A DNA stretch of 64,000 nucleotides from Ruegeria spongiae. Its GTDB lineage: Bacteria; Pseudomonadota; Alphaproteobacteria; Rhodobacterales; Rhodobacteraceae. The stretch lies in NCBI RefSeq assembly GCF_023502395.1, contig NZ_JAMFMB010000001.1, forward strand, positions 1-64,000, written 5' to 3'. The translations under genes and the position numbers were made by a program. The notes under the pieces are model-generated. The model was given only the letters and a program-made list of their open reading frames with translations. It was not told the origin of the DNA and searched no databases. Below, one piece after another: positions 1 through 8,452 of the stretch. Position 1 is the stretch's first letter; each line of letters starts with the position of its first letter.

Positions 1-710
1 TGACCGACACCGGTGTGACGCCTTCGACGTTCAACACGCGGATCGTGGCGCTGCGGTTCTTTTTCGGCATCACCTGTGGGCGTGAAGACATGAAGCGTTT
101 CATGCAATTCAAGACCCAGCCCAAGAAGCTGCCTGTCGTGTTTAGTGTGCAGGAGGTGTCGGATTTGCTGATGGCAACGCCCGGACCAGGTCTGAAGTAC
201 CGAGCTGCGCTCAGCATTTCCTATGGCGCGGGACTGCGGGCGTCTGAGGTCTGCAATCTCAAGATCAGCGACATCGACAGCAACCGGATGCTGATCCACG
301 TTGATCAGGGCAAGGGTGGCAAAGACCGTAAGGTCATGCTGTCGCCGGGGCTACTGGGCTTGCTACGGGAGTACTGGAAAGAAGCACGACCCGAAGGCTG
401 GCTCTTTCCTGGCAAACCCAAGATCAATCCGATCTCATCGCGGCAACTGAATCGGGCCTTCACATCGGCCAAACACATGGCGGGCATTTCGAAGCCAGCG
501 ACGCTGCACACCTTGCGCCACAGCTTTGCGACACATTTGCTTGAGGCCAACACCGACGTTCGGGTGATCCAGGTGCTGCTGGGGCACGCCAAACTGACCA
601 CCACAGCACAATACACCCATGTCGCCACCAAAACGATCAAGGACACGGTCAGCCCCAATGAGATGCTGGCCGGCCTGCAGGATCAGACCCTGCGGCGAAG
701 CCTGGAATGA
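1..710 (+). CDS. Tyrosine recombinase/integrase, 5' end outside window
   Basis: Site-specific tyrosine recombinase of the phage-integrase type. The reading frame is open to the left edge, so the true start lies outside; a GTG at 15 is the first possible start inside. The catalytic set is visible in order: Arg in GLRASEV, Lys in GKGGKDR, HTLRH (His-x-x-Arg), the His of LLGHA and the nucleophile Tyr of AQYTHV. It is followed at once, in the same frame, by an IS91-type transposase. Such recombinase plus IS91 transposase pairs are common in alphaproteobacteria, so this is probably the accessory ORF of that element. The catalytic domain looks intact. Confidence 0.9.
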   Translation, partial: TDTGVTPSTFNTRIVALRFFFGITCGREDMKRFMQFKTQPKKLPVVFSVQEVSDLLMATPGPGLKYRAALSISYGAGLRASEVCNLKISDIDSNRMLIHVDQGKGGKDRKVMLSPGLLGLLREYWKEARPEGWLFPGKPKINPISSRQLNRAFTSAKHMAGISKPATLHTLRHSFATHLLEANTDVRVIQVLLGHAKLTTTAQYTHVATKTIKDTVSPNEMLAGLQDQTLRRSLE

Positions 711-1055
711 TGTGTCGGGGGCTTGCCCCGTCCCAAGCTCGAGATCGCTGATATTTTCCGACGATACGGCCCCGCGTGGCGGCGGGCCAATGCCGGGCAT
801 GTCAGTCTTTCCCAGCTCAAAGTAATGTCGTCGATTGAGAGCTGCCGCACTGAGGCGCTCGGTGGTCATGTGGCAGGTTGCAGCAATTGCGGCCACCATC
901 ATATCGCCTACAATTCCTGCAAGAACCGGCACTGCCCTAAATGTCAGGGACCGGCGGCCCGTGACTGGATGGAGGCCCGCGCCGAGGACCTGCTGCCCGT
1001 GGCGTATTTCCACGTGGTCTTCACCCTACCGGCGGAGATTGCGCAGATCGCCTAT
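1..1055 (+). mobile_element. Remnant of an IS91-type element
   Basis: The recombinase gene and the first third of an IS91-type transposase together mark the left part of a rolling-circle element. The right part is lost near 1055. The 230 bases from 1056 to the toxin start at 1286 hold no recognisable gene. Confidence 0.7.
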
Positions 1056-1256
1056 CCAGCGACGTTTCCGATGATGTGCTGCCATCCGTGTCCCAAAAGC
1101 CGAGGTTCGGCCTGGTGGCGGCGAAATCTTGGTGAGAGCCCAAAACGACATATTCTGCAGTTTGTCTCAATGGCGTTTTCCAGTTCATTGCTCTGTTGCC
1201 TCGCTGGGCAACTGAGCGGGCAGCGATCTAAGGCAGCCTTAACCATTGCTGTTTAG
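723..1256 (+). pseudogene. IS91 family transposase, truncated after N-terminal zinc-binding region
   Basis: The first ~111 residues look like the start of an IS91-type rolling-circle transposase: MPRPKLEIADIFRRYG, then the zinc-binding cysteines and histidines (CSNCGHH, then CKNRHCPKC) and YFHVVFTLPAEIAQIAY. Resemblance stops near base 1055, after which the frame runs on through unrelated sequence to 1256. The HUH and catalytic Tyr regions expected later in the family are absent, so this copy cannot be active. The start is TTG at 723, 12 bases after the recombinase stop and in the same frame. Confidence 0.85.
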
Positions 1257-1285
1257 ATACGCTCCCAATGGTCTGCGGAGGTTCT

Positions 1286-3034
1286 ATGCAACACAGTTTT
1301 GGAGACTTCGTCAGGCATGGTGGCGACGGCCAGTACGTGATGACAAATCGCGGCGAACACGTCACGGGCCGCCGCCGTTCGTTTTCGCTCAAATCAACCT
1401 TCCCGAACTATTCCGCGCTGCGCGAGGAATTTGACACCCGTCTTGATCGTGTGACCTCGAAGAACACGCGGGCATTGCTGAATGCCCTGACGCCACCCGA
1501 CAGCGTGCCAGTCGTGACAGCGGACGATCTGCGGGACGTGAGCGATGCCAAAGACGAAGCGCTCCGCCAGTGGGGCGCGCGGCTCGAAAGTATTTTCAGT
1601 GACTATCACAACCATCCTCAGCGCCTGCGCCCCCTGCGTGTGGCGATGGAGGAACGGTTGCTTCGTGCTTTCTCCGGACTGATTAACCAACTCCGGCAGG
1701 AAGAACTGGGCATCGCACAATATATCTGGCGGTCACAAGATGACGACAAGGTTCGTGGCTTGCATCAAGGATATGATGACCGGATCATTCGATGGGACGC
1801 TCCGCCGGAAGGCGGGCACCCGGGGCAAGCGCATAATTGCAGGTGTTATGCGGAACCGGTTCCGCCGGGGGTACAGAGCCCTGTTGTTCTGGCCGATTTT
1901 GCGCCCGACGGCAACGGCTTGGGAGCTATTGAGGCCCTGGATGACTTCCTGAGTGGCCTCAACGAGGATTTCTCAGTGGGCATCGGTGTGCGTCCACAGT
2001 CTTTCGGGGAGCGATTGCAGAATCTGTTCCAGCCGGAGCCGGGCGTCACGATTGATGGCGAGATGCTCGACATTCAGACCCAGGGCGATCTCGCAACAGC
2101 GTTGCAAAAAATTGACGACGAAATCAGGGACGATCCGGACAGCTTTCTGGCGCTCCTGGTACGCCATGGCGACTGCTTTTCACGCCTCGCACCCGTCTTT
2201 GGCATTTCGAATCCGGGCGCTCTGGCGGCGGCAACAACGCTATCTGCAGCGGACGCGCCGGGCGCGCTTGTGGATCAGGCGCTGACACAAGCGCGCAACG
2301 CGGTGGATCGTTTTGTGGGCGGAACAACCCGGGCGCTGGCAGATATCGCGCAGACTGTCAGAAATCTCCCCGATATCCGGCTGGACGACCTTCGCCGTGC
2401 GGCCGAGGCACTTTATGCCGACCCCTCCGCATTGCCCGAGGCCATGGTCGAACCGTTCCAGGAGCGGATTGCGGCCGGTGACTATGCCGGTGCCCTGGGC
2501 TATGGTCTGCCCGAGGTCATCGCGGGTGCCGCAGCCCTTGGCCGGGTGCGCCGCCGGGCGGACACGCTGTCCGCGCCGGAAACGCTGACACTGGAAAGGC
2601 TGCGGACCGACCCTGATTTTGAAGGGATCACCAATGCCGGTCCAAATGCACCCAAGTTCGAGAAATGGATCAACCGGGGCGGAGCGGTCGAACTGATGCC
2701 GGACGGGCATTTCCGATATTCGGCTGAGACTGATCTGCTTGGCCAAAAGCAACGTGTCTCCGTCGAATATCCCGGCGGATATCCCGACTTCAGACCGTTC
2801 ATGACCCACCCAAGCGGCGTGCGATCCGTTGAGATCGAAGTAACTGGAAGCAATCCGAAAGATTTTCGACGCGCCAACGAAGCGGCAGGACATCCCGAAT
2901 GGGGTAGTGCTCCGCCCAGCCCTGAGTGGACATGGCACCATGTCGAAGACGCGCGCACGATGCAGTTGGTTCCATTCGAAATCAATGACAAATTCTATCA
3001 TCGAGGCGGAGCTTCGGTTGCGAGGAAAAGATGA
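1286..3034 (+). CDS. MuF-type polymorphic toxin: Mu F-like domain plus WHH nuclease
   Basis: A 582-residue protein with two recognisable ends. Residues ~1-195 resemble phage Mu gpF/SPP1 gp7 minor head proteins; the diagnostic end is YIWRSQDDDKVRG, then IIRWDAPPEGGHPGQ and NCRCYAEPV (residues ~145-192). The last ~37 residues carry TWHHVEDARTMQLVP and HRGGA, the signature of HNH/Endo VII-superfamily toxins with a WHH motif, predicted to be a nuclease. The middle is a long linker without recognised motifs. ATG 1286 is preferred over ATG 1268 because GGAGG lies at 1277-1281. The SUKH immunity gene overlaps its stop. No portal, terminase or capsid gene is nearby, so this is an orphan MuF toxin. 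Domain calls are by eye. Confidence 0.8.
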   Translation: MQHSFGDFVRHGGDGQYVMTNRGEHVTGRRRSFSLKSTFPNYSALREEFDTRLDRVTSKNTRALLNALTPPDSVPVVTADDLRDVSDAKDEALRQWGARLESIFSDYHNHPQRLRPLRVAMEERLLRAFSGLINQLRQEELGIAQYIWRSQDDDKVRGLHQGYDDRIIRWDAPPEGGHPGQAHNCRCYAEPVPPGVQSPVVLADFAPDGNGLGAIEALDDFLSGLNEDFSVGIGVRPQSFGERLQNLFQPEPGVTIDGEMLDIQTQGDLATALQKIDDEIRDDPDSFLALLVRHGDCFSRLAPVFGISNPGALAAATTLSAADAPGALVDQALTQARNAVDRFVGGTTRALADIAQTVRNLPDIRLDDLRRAAEALYADPSALPEAMVEPFQERIAAGDYAGALGYGLPEVIAGAAALGRVRRRADTLSAPETLTLERLRTDPDFEGITNAGPNAPKFEKWINRGGAVELMPDGHFRYSAETDLLGQKQRVSVEYPGGYPDFRPFMTHPSGVRSVEIEVTGSNPKDFRRANEAAGHPEWGSAPPSPEWTWHHVEDARTMQLVPFEINDKFYHRGGASVARKR

Positions 3035-3528
3035 TTTTTAACTGCAATAACAAGCCAGCTAAAGCGAATGAGGTCAGAGAGTTTGAGGGCCGGAGAGGTA
3101 TTCGGCTTCCGGGTGAATATGTCGATTTCTTGCTGAGTCAGAATGGTGGCGGATTGAATCCAGAACAAAGCGCCGCGTGGATTGAGGGCTGGAACTGGCT
3201 GCTGGTACAGGTACTTTTTGGCCTCACCGCACGAGCTGACGCCTCGATCGCCACCGAACGGTTCACCAATTTTTCAGATTTCATGCACGCTCGAATGCTG
3301 AAGATTGGTTACGATCCCTTCGGACAGACCTTGTTCATGGATCTGCGCGAGGGCCCAAATCATGGGAAAATCTACATCCGCGCCCATAATAGCCCGCCAA
3401 ACGACCCGATCCTGATCGACGACACCGGCTTTGAGGACGAGGACGACTACGAAGAAGCGCAACTGCTCTATCCCGTCGCCAACAGCTTCTCTGAGTTCAC
3501 TGCCATGCTTGGACCCGCACCGGACTAA
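3031..3528 (+). CDS. SMI1/KNR4 (SUKH) family immunity protein
   Basis: A 165-residue acidic protein with the SUKH pattern: an N-terminal FEGRRGIRLPGEYVDFLLSQ segment, NGGGLNP, and a C-terminal half with KIGYDPFGQTLFMDL, then ILIDDTGFEDEDDYEE and an NSFSEFTAML end. SUKH proteins are typical immunity partners of nuclease toxins. ATG 3031 overlaps the toxin stop as ATGA, so translation is coupled, as expected if the product neutralises the upstream WHH nuclease in the cytoplasm. The pairing is inferred from position and family. Confidence 0.85.
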   Translation: MIFNCNNKPAKANEVREFEGRRGIRLPGEYVDFLLSQNGGGLNPEQSAAWIEGWNWLLVQVLFGLTARADASIATERFTNFSDFMHARMLKIGYDPFGQTLFMDLREGPNHGKIYIRAHNSPPNDPILIDDTGFEDEDDYEEAQLLYPVANSFSEFTAMLGPAPD

Positions 3529-3987
3529 AGCCGCCATTTACAGCGCTTCAGCGAAAGGGCGGTTTGTTGCGCGTCTTACCAGTTCGAGCGCAGCGCGGCG
3601 AAAGGCGACCCATCCCAGAACTGTCGTTCATGGATCTCGCGGCGAAGGTGCCGGGAGAGCCCAAGGCGGCCATTTCCATTTCATGCTGCATGCGCACGCA
3701 GCGCGAAAATCGCTTCACCTGCTCAGTTCATGGCGCTGCCCGGCAGCGGGAATAGCTGCCATTCGTTGGTGGCGCGGCGAAGATTTTGAGGGCAACTCAC
3801 AGGTTGCGGGACAAAGTTAACTTTGGCTGCGACTGCACGAATGGGCGCTCGCAAAGTAAAACCGAGACGGTCGCATCTGACACTCGCTCCATGTTCGACC
3901 AAAGGTGTTTTTGTTACTTCTCGGATTGCATAGCCAAATACACATAGCTGAGATGTGCGACTCGTGAAGCGCGGGTAAAGCATTTTG
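3529..3987. other. Gene-free stretch between immunity gene and IS5 remnant
   Basis: About 460 bases with several short frames in all directions, none with a recognisable domain or convincing ribosome binding site. It lies where the missing 3' half of the first IS5-type element would be expected, so it is probably a deletion junction. Confidence 0.5.
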
Positions 3988-4190
3988 CGCTATCCAGAAA
4001 ATCCCATCAAGAACAAGACGATGGTTGGTAGGCTTTCGGCCATTCGGGGAACGGATCGCAAGAATGAAGTGTTCAAACAGCGACCATTCGTCGTCGCTCA
4101 TCAGATGTCGGGGCAAGCGGGTCTCCATAGCAGATACCAGCTTGAATCACGGCAGAGCGCCAGTGTGAATCCTTTTTGTCAACACAGCCT
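3988..4190 (-). mobile_element. IS5 family remnant 1: left end and transposase N-terminus
   Basis: On the minus strand a transposase begins at ATG 4128 and reads METRLPRHLMSDDEWSLFEH, with NGRKPTNHRLVLDGIFWIA following; this is the N-terminus of an IS5-type (IS427/IS1031-like) transposase. Resemblance ends near 3988 and the frame then runs into unrelated sequence, so the catalytic DDE part is missing. The end of the element lies near 4190, with TGTTGACAAAAAG on the minus strand next to a CTAG. A similar terminal repeat, TGTTGACAAA, occurs at the second remnant near 5081. Confidence 0.75.
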
Positions 4191-4945
4191 AGTAACCTAC
4201 TTTTCGTTAGGGGAAAGGGAGTGGAGATTGTTGGATGGCACCACGATTTTGTTCCCGCGAAGGCATCTGCTACTTCTTTTGGCCGAACGGTGATCAATTT
4301 GTGCCAAAACAGCGGGTAAAAGTACTTCGGGCGGCTTGGTCTCGACTTTTTGAGCCGCGAATCGAGGTCAGAGAAACTGTGAAGCGGCATTTCGTATTCG
4401 GGGCACGGAACCTCTGTTTCAATTTCGCGCAATGAAAGCTCAGTTCCACTGTCTGACCTCGACTCCGATGCGCGAAATAGTAGGAGGGCGGACCCGTACT
4501 CCCTTGCGATACAAACGTAATCGATCAACCGCCTTGTAGGCTTGCTTACGATAATTGCCTTTCGAGTTGGATGTTTGTCTCGGGAAAGAAGACTCCGGAG
4601 GCCGCTTTCTCCCAGATGCTCCCTGAAGACCGCCTCGGCATCGCGAAAATCGCGAGGTGCACTTGGAAGTGTAAGTGTTGATGCGATGAACTCTTCACCT
4701 GGGACTTGCACAAGTATGCGAGCGTATCCGTCAAGCTGATTGAAAGCTTCCCTGAAGTTTTGCGGACCTTTCTTATCCATAATCCACACAACACCATCCT
4801 GCCCAAGAGTAACGAGGTCAACTCGCTCGTCATTTCTTCCAGAAGAAAATTCAGTACCAATCAGTAGGTGTCGTTGTCCGTTCACCGTTGGATTTGCACT
4901 AAACAAAGCAAGATGTCTGTCGTGTTCCGATATCTGGCAAGGCAT
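4073..4945 (-). CDS. Hypothetical protein with PD-(D/E)XK-like motif; C-terminus replaced by IS5 sequence
   Basis: The frame encodes 290 residues. Around residues 29-65 it has TEFSS, DERVDLVTLGQDG, VVWIMDKK and a Q-L-x-G-Y segment; the D...(D/E)xK plus Gln pattern is that of restriction-endonuclease-like folds, but this is a weak motif match. The last ~40 residues (from near 4190 down) are antisense-free read-through of IS5 remnant 1, so the native C-terminus has been lost. ATG 4945 has no clear ribosome binding site; an in-frame stop lies upstream. The segment is less GC-rich than its surroundings. Function unknown; a defence or DNA-processing role is only a guess from the fold. Confidence 0.5.
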   Translation of the reverse strand: MPCQISEHDRHLALFSANPTVNGQRHLLIGTEFSSGRNDERVDLVTLGQDGVVWIMDKKGPQNFREAFNQLDGYARILVQVPGEEFIASTLTLPSAPRDFRDAEAVFREHLGESGLRSLLSRDKHPTRKAIIVSKPTRRLIDYVCIAREYGSALLLFRASESRSDSGTELSLREIETEVPCPEYEMPLHSFSDLDSRLKKSRPSRPKYFYPLFWHKLITVRPKEVADAFAGTKSWCHPTISTPFPLTKSRLLGCVDKKDSHWRSAVIQAGICYGDPLAPTSDERRRMVAV

Positions 4946-5073
4946 AGAAGAAGCTATACCATTCAGTTTGGTCTTCGCAAGAATAGGTTGTTACCCACTG
5001 GCTGTATTCATGGATTGAAGTTTGAGATGGTCGTATCATATTCAGACTAGAAACGGCATTAATTTGCGAAAGC

Positions 5074-5416
5074 TAGGTCATGTTGACAAATGACGCACCC
5101 ATAGCCTGATGGATGTGATGTCGATGAACCCGAGATAGCTTTCAGCGGTTTTATCATATCGAGTAGCGACACGACGGGCATTCTTGAGCTTGTTGAAGCA
5201 CCGTTCGACCATGTTTCTCAGCCGATATAACCCATGATCTACACCAATGCGCATTTTGCGGGTCTTGCGCATTGGGATTTGGGGCAGGATGTTGCGTTCA
5301 TTCATGGTTTTACGAATACGATCAGCATCATAGCCGCGATCCGCCAGCAAAACTTTGGGTTCTGGAAGGTTGTCGGTCATCACCAAATCAAAGCCCAGAT
5401 AGTCCGATGTTTGGCG
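5074..5416 (-). mobile_element. IS5 family remnant 2: transposase C-terminus and right end
   Basis: The minus strand encodes the C-terminal third of an IS5-type transposase: TSDYLGFDLVMTDNLPEPK, VLLADRGYDADRIR, then LYRLRNMVERCFNKLKN and SYLGFIDITSIRLWVRHLST with stop at 5078-5080. The Y-(2)-R-(3)-E motif (YRLRNMVE) of the IS5 catalytic core is present. The stop codon lies inside the terminal repeat (TGTTGACAAA on the plus strand from 5081). The N-terminal two-thirds are gone; the junction at ~5410-5416 runs straight into a GcvT-like gene. It is in the same orientation as remnant 1 but belongs to a different copy, since the C-terminal part lies upstream of the N-terminal part in transcription sense. 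Confidence 0.8.
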
Positions 5417-6078
5417 TGATGGGTGCTGGCAGCCGTACGCTGCTGAAGGGTCTGGGCGATCTGCCTGCCATGCATTTTGGGTACGCTGCCGAGGCTCGGA
5501 TCGCGGGGATCCCATGCCGCGCGACCCGCGTGAGCTTTGTTGGTGAGTTGGGCTGGGAACTGAGGGTGGCCAATACCGACGCACCCATGCTGTTTGACGC
5601 ATTGCGGGGTGCCGGGGCGGTGCCGCTGGGGCATTACGCGCTGGACGGGTGCCGCCTTGAAACGGGCTTCAAGCATTGGGGGCATGAGTTGGGGCCGATG
5701 GTGACATCGCTTGAAGCCGGGTTGGCGTTCACCATTGATTGGGGCAAGGACTGCATCGGCAGTGCCGCCTTGCTGAAACAGCGATCGGAGGGTGTGCGCC
5801 AAAGGCTGGTCCTGATGCGGATCGTGGGCGACGCGCTGATGCTGCATGACGAACCGGTCTTCGAGGCGGGTCGCCATATGGGGATGACAACCTCGGGCGG
5901 GCGCGGGCCGCGCACGGGGCTGAACCTGTGCTTTGCGATGGTTGAAACCGCGCGAGGCGAAACCCTGACGCAGACCTGCGCGCGCGCTTTCATCGTCAGG
6001 GTTGCCGGGCAAGATTATCCGGCCACGCCGCTGCGCCGCGCTCCATTTGACCCCGAAGGCAAAAGGATGCGGGCATGA
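5410..6078 (+). pseudogene. Aminomethyltransferase (GcvT-like) folate-binding domain, 5' truncated by IS5
   Basis: In-frame coding from the IS5 junction gives FGVMGAGSRTLLKGLGD, then RVSFVGELGWELRV, GHYALDGCRLETGFKHWGHE and EAGLAF. These are the folate-binding and C-terminal barrel motifs of GcvT and of the C-terminal half of dimethylglycine/sarcosine dehydrogenases. The N-terminal part is missing, replaced by IS5 remnant 2. The stop overlaps the next gene's ATG (ATGA at 6075), so it was the upstream member of the same operon. Confidence 0.8.
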
Positions 6079-8452
6079 CCAAAGTGCAGGTGCTGATCAT
6101 CGGTGGCGGGGTCATGGGTGTCTCGCTCATGTATCATCTGGTCAAGGCGGGCTGGTCCGATGTGTTGCTGGTGGAAAAGAACGATCTCACCCACGGCTCG
6201 ACATGGCATGCGGCGGGATTGTGCACGCATTTCGCCCATAACCCAACCATTCAGGAACTGCGCGCGGTATCTGTCCGGCTGTATCGCGATATCCTGCCGC
6301 AAGAGACAGGGGAGGATTGCGGCTTTCACCCGGCGGGTGCGATGCGTATCACCCGCAACCCCGACCGCATGGACGAGTTTCGTCATGTGGCCGGGCTGTC
6401 GGACTTCACCGGCTATCCGCTCGAAATGCTGACCCCGGACCGGATCGCAGAGCTGCACCCGTTGGCGCGACTCGACGGGTTGCTGGGCGGAATCTATGAA
6501 CCCGATGACGGTCATGTCGACCCGTCGCTTGCCACCCATGCGATGGCAAAAATTGCCCGCCGAGGTGGGGCGCGGATCTGGCGTAACTGTGCCGTGACAG
6601 GCATCGAGCGGGACAGCGCGCATTGGCGCGTTGAAACGCAAAAAGGCGTGGTTGCGGCAACCCACATCGTCAACGCAGCCGGGACATGGGGTTGGGAAAT
6701 CGGCCACATGATGGGCTTGAACATCCCGTCGGTCCCCGTCCTGCACCAATATCTGGTGACCGATACCGTGGATGCCGTCCAAGACCGCGTTGCCGCCGGA
6801 CTGCCGGAACTGCCCATCATCCGCGACCCGGAAGAAAGCTGGTATGTCCGACAGGAACGCGATGGGCTGATCCTTGGCCCTTACGAAAAGGAAGCGCAGG
6901 TCTGGTCCGTTGATGGTGTTCCGCCCGCATTCGGCGCCGACCTGATGCCGCCGGATCTGGACCGGGTCGAACATATCATCATGGCCGCGATGGAGCGCAT
7001 CCCGGCGCTGCAGACAGGCGGTGTCAAATCGGTGATCAACGGGCCGATCACCTTCACCCCCGATGCCAACCCGCTGATCGGGCCCGCCCACGGCGCGAAA
7101 AATGCCTGGCTGCTGAACGGATCTTCGATGGGCGTGATGGAGGGCGGCGGTGCCGGTTGGTTCCTGGCCCACTGGATGACCCATGGCGCGCCGCCGATGG
7201 ATGCGCTGAGCGTCGACAGCCGACGTTTTGGCGCCTGGGCGGACCGCGATTACCGTGTTGCCAAGGCGGTCGAGTGTTTCGGTCTTCAGTTCGGCGTGCA
7301 TTACCCCCATGAGGAACGCCCCGCCGGGCGCGGCCTGCGCCTGTCGCCGCTGCATGACCTGATGATCCAGCGCGGCGCGGTGATGGGCGCGGCGCATGGC
7401 TGGGAACGACCGAACTGGTTTTCCGCGACGCCGGACGTGGTGGCTGATGAAACCTTCCGTCGCGCCAATTGGTTCGGCCCGGTGGCGACCGAGGTCGAGG
7501 CCGCATCCACCCGCGTTGCCATGGCGGATCTGTCTGTCTTCTCCAAGTTCGACGTTACCGGGCCGGATGTTGCCGCCTTTCTCGAGGCATTGTGAGCCAA
7601 CCGCGCGCCCGGGCCGGGCCGGATCGGGCTGACCCATGCGCTTACCCCGACCGGTGGGGTTCTGTCGGAATTCACCGTCACAAGGTTGCGGGCGGAAAAA
7701 GCCTATCTGACGTCGGCCGCTGCGGCGGAAGAGATCGACTTCGACCTGTTGCGAACACGCGCCATAGGCTTCGACGTGCGGGTCGAGAACGTCACCGAAG
7801 ACATTGCCGCGATCGGTGTCATGGGGCCAAAAGCTGCTGACGTTTTATCGGAACTGGCCGATATGCCCTGGCTGACGGCGCGGGAAACGACAGTTGCGGG
7901 CGTGCCCGTGCGCGCCTTGAGGGTGTCCTATATCGGCGAGTCCGGTTGGGAATTGCATGTCGCTGCCAACAACGCCGTTCAGCTTTTCAAGATGCTGGAG
8001 CAGATCGCGCAGCCTTTTGCGCCAGGATATTATGGCGCCTACGCGGCCAATTCCATGCGCCTCGAAAAGGGGTATCGGGGGTGGGGTAGCGATCTGACCA
8101 CCGAGCGCAGCCCGATGGAGGCGGGGCTCGCGCCTTTCGTGCGCCCCGAACTGCGCGACAGGCTGGCCCGCGACACGCCTGGGACATGGTCCTGCTGCAG
8201 ATCGACACTGGCGACGTGGACCCGTTTTACGCCCATACGCTTTGGCAGGATGGACGCCCCGTCGGCATCGTCACCTCGGGCGCCTATGGCCATCGCACGG
8301 GCAAAGTGCTGGCGCTGGCTTATCTGCGCGAGGTGACAGCCCGTGACAATCTGACCGTCTCGATCCTTGGCACGCATCGCGCGGCGGTTATCCTGCCAGA
8401 GCCCCCATTTGACCCACGCAACACACGCCTGAAACCCGGAGGCCATACATGA
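6075..8452 (+). pseudogene. Dimethylglycine/sarcosine dehydrogenase-like flavoprotein, broken by TGA and frameshift
   Basis: The N-terminal 506 residues form a DAO-type FAD oxidoreductase: dinucleotide motif IIGGGVMG (residues 8-15) and GSTWHAAGL (41-49), where His45 is the covalent flavin site in this family. The frame meets TGA at 7593-7595 after FLEAL, yet the same frame continues with ANRAPGPGRIGLTHALTP and a full GcvT-like half (RVSYIGESGWELHV, RLEKGYRGWGSD). Near 8145-8185 the frame shifts: the family C-terminus (MVLLQIDTGDVDPFYAHTLW, then GIVTSGAYGHRTGKV) is in another frame and ends at 8452. An intact gene would encode ~790 residues that demethylate an N-methylated amino acid and pass the one-carbon unit to tetrahydrofolate. 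Sequencing error is possible for either lesion. Confidence 0.82.

Noticed and set aside
7593-7595. TGA read as selenocysteine in the dehydrogenase-like gene
   Set aside because: No hairpin resembling a SECIS element was seen just after it, the family is not known to use selenocysteine, and a second frameshift shows the gene is decaying.
6015-7637. 540-codon minus-strand frame
   Set aside because: Antisense shadow of the dehydrogenase-like gene, without motifs or a sensible start.
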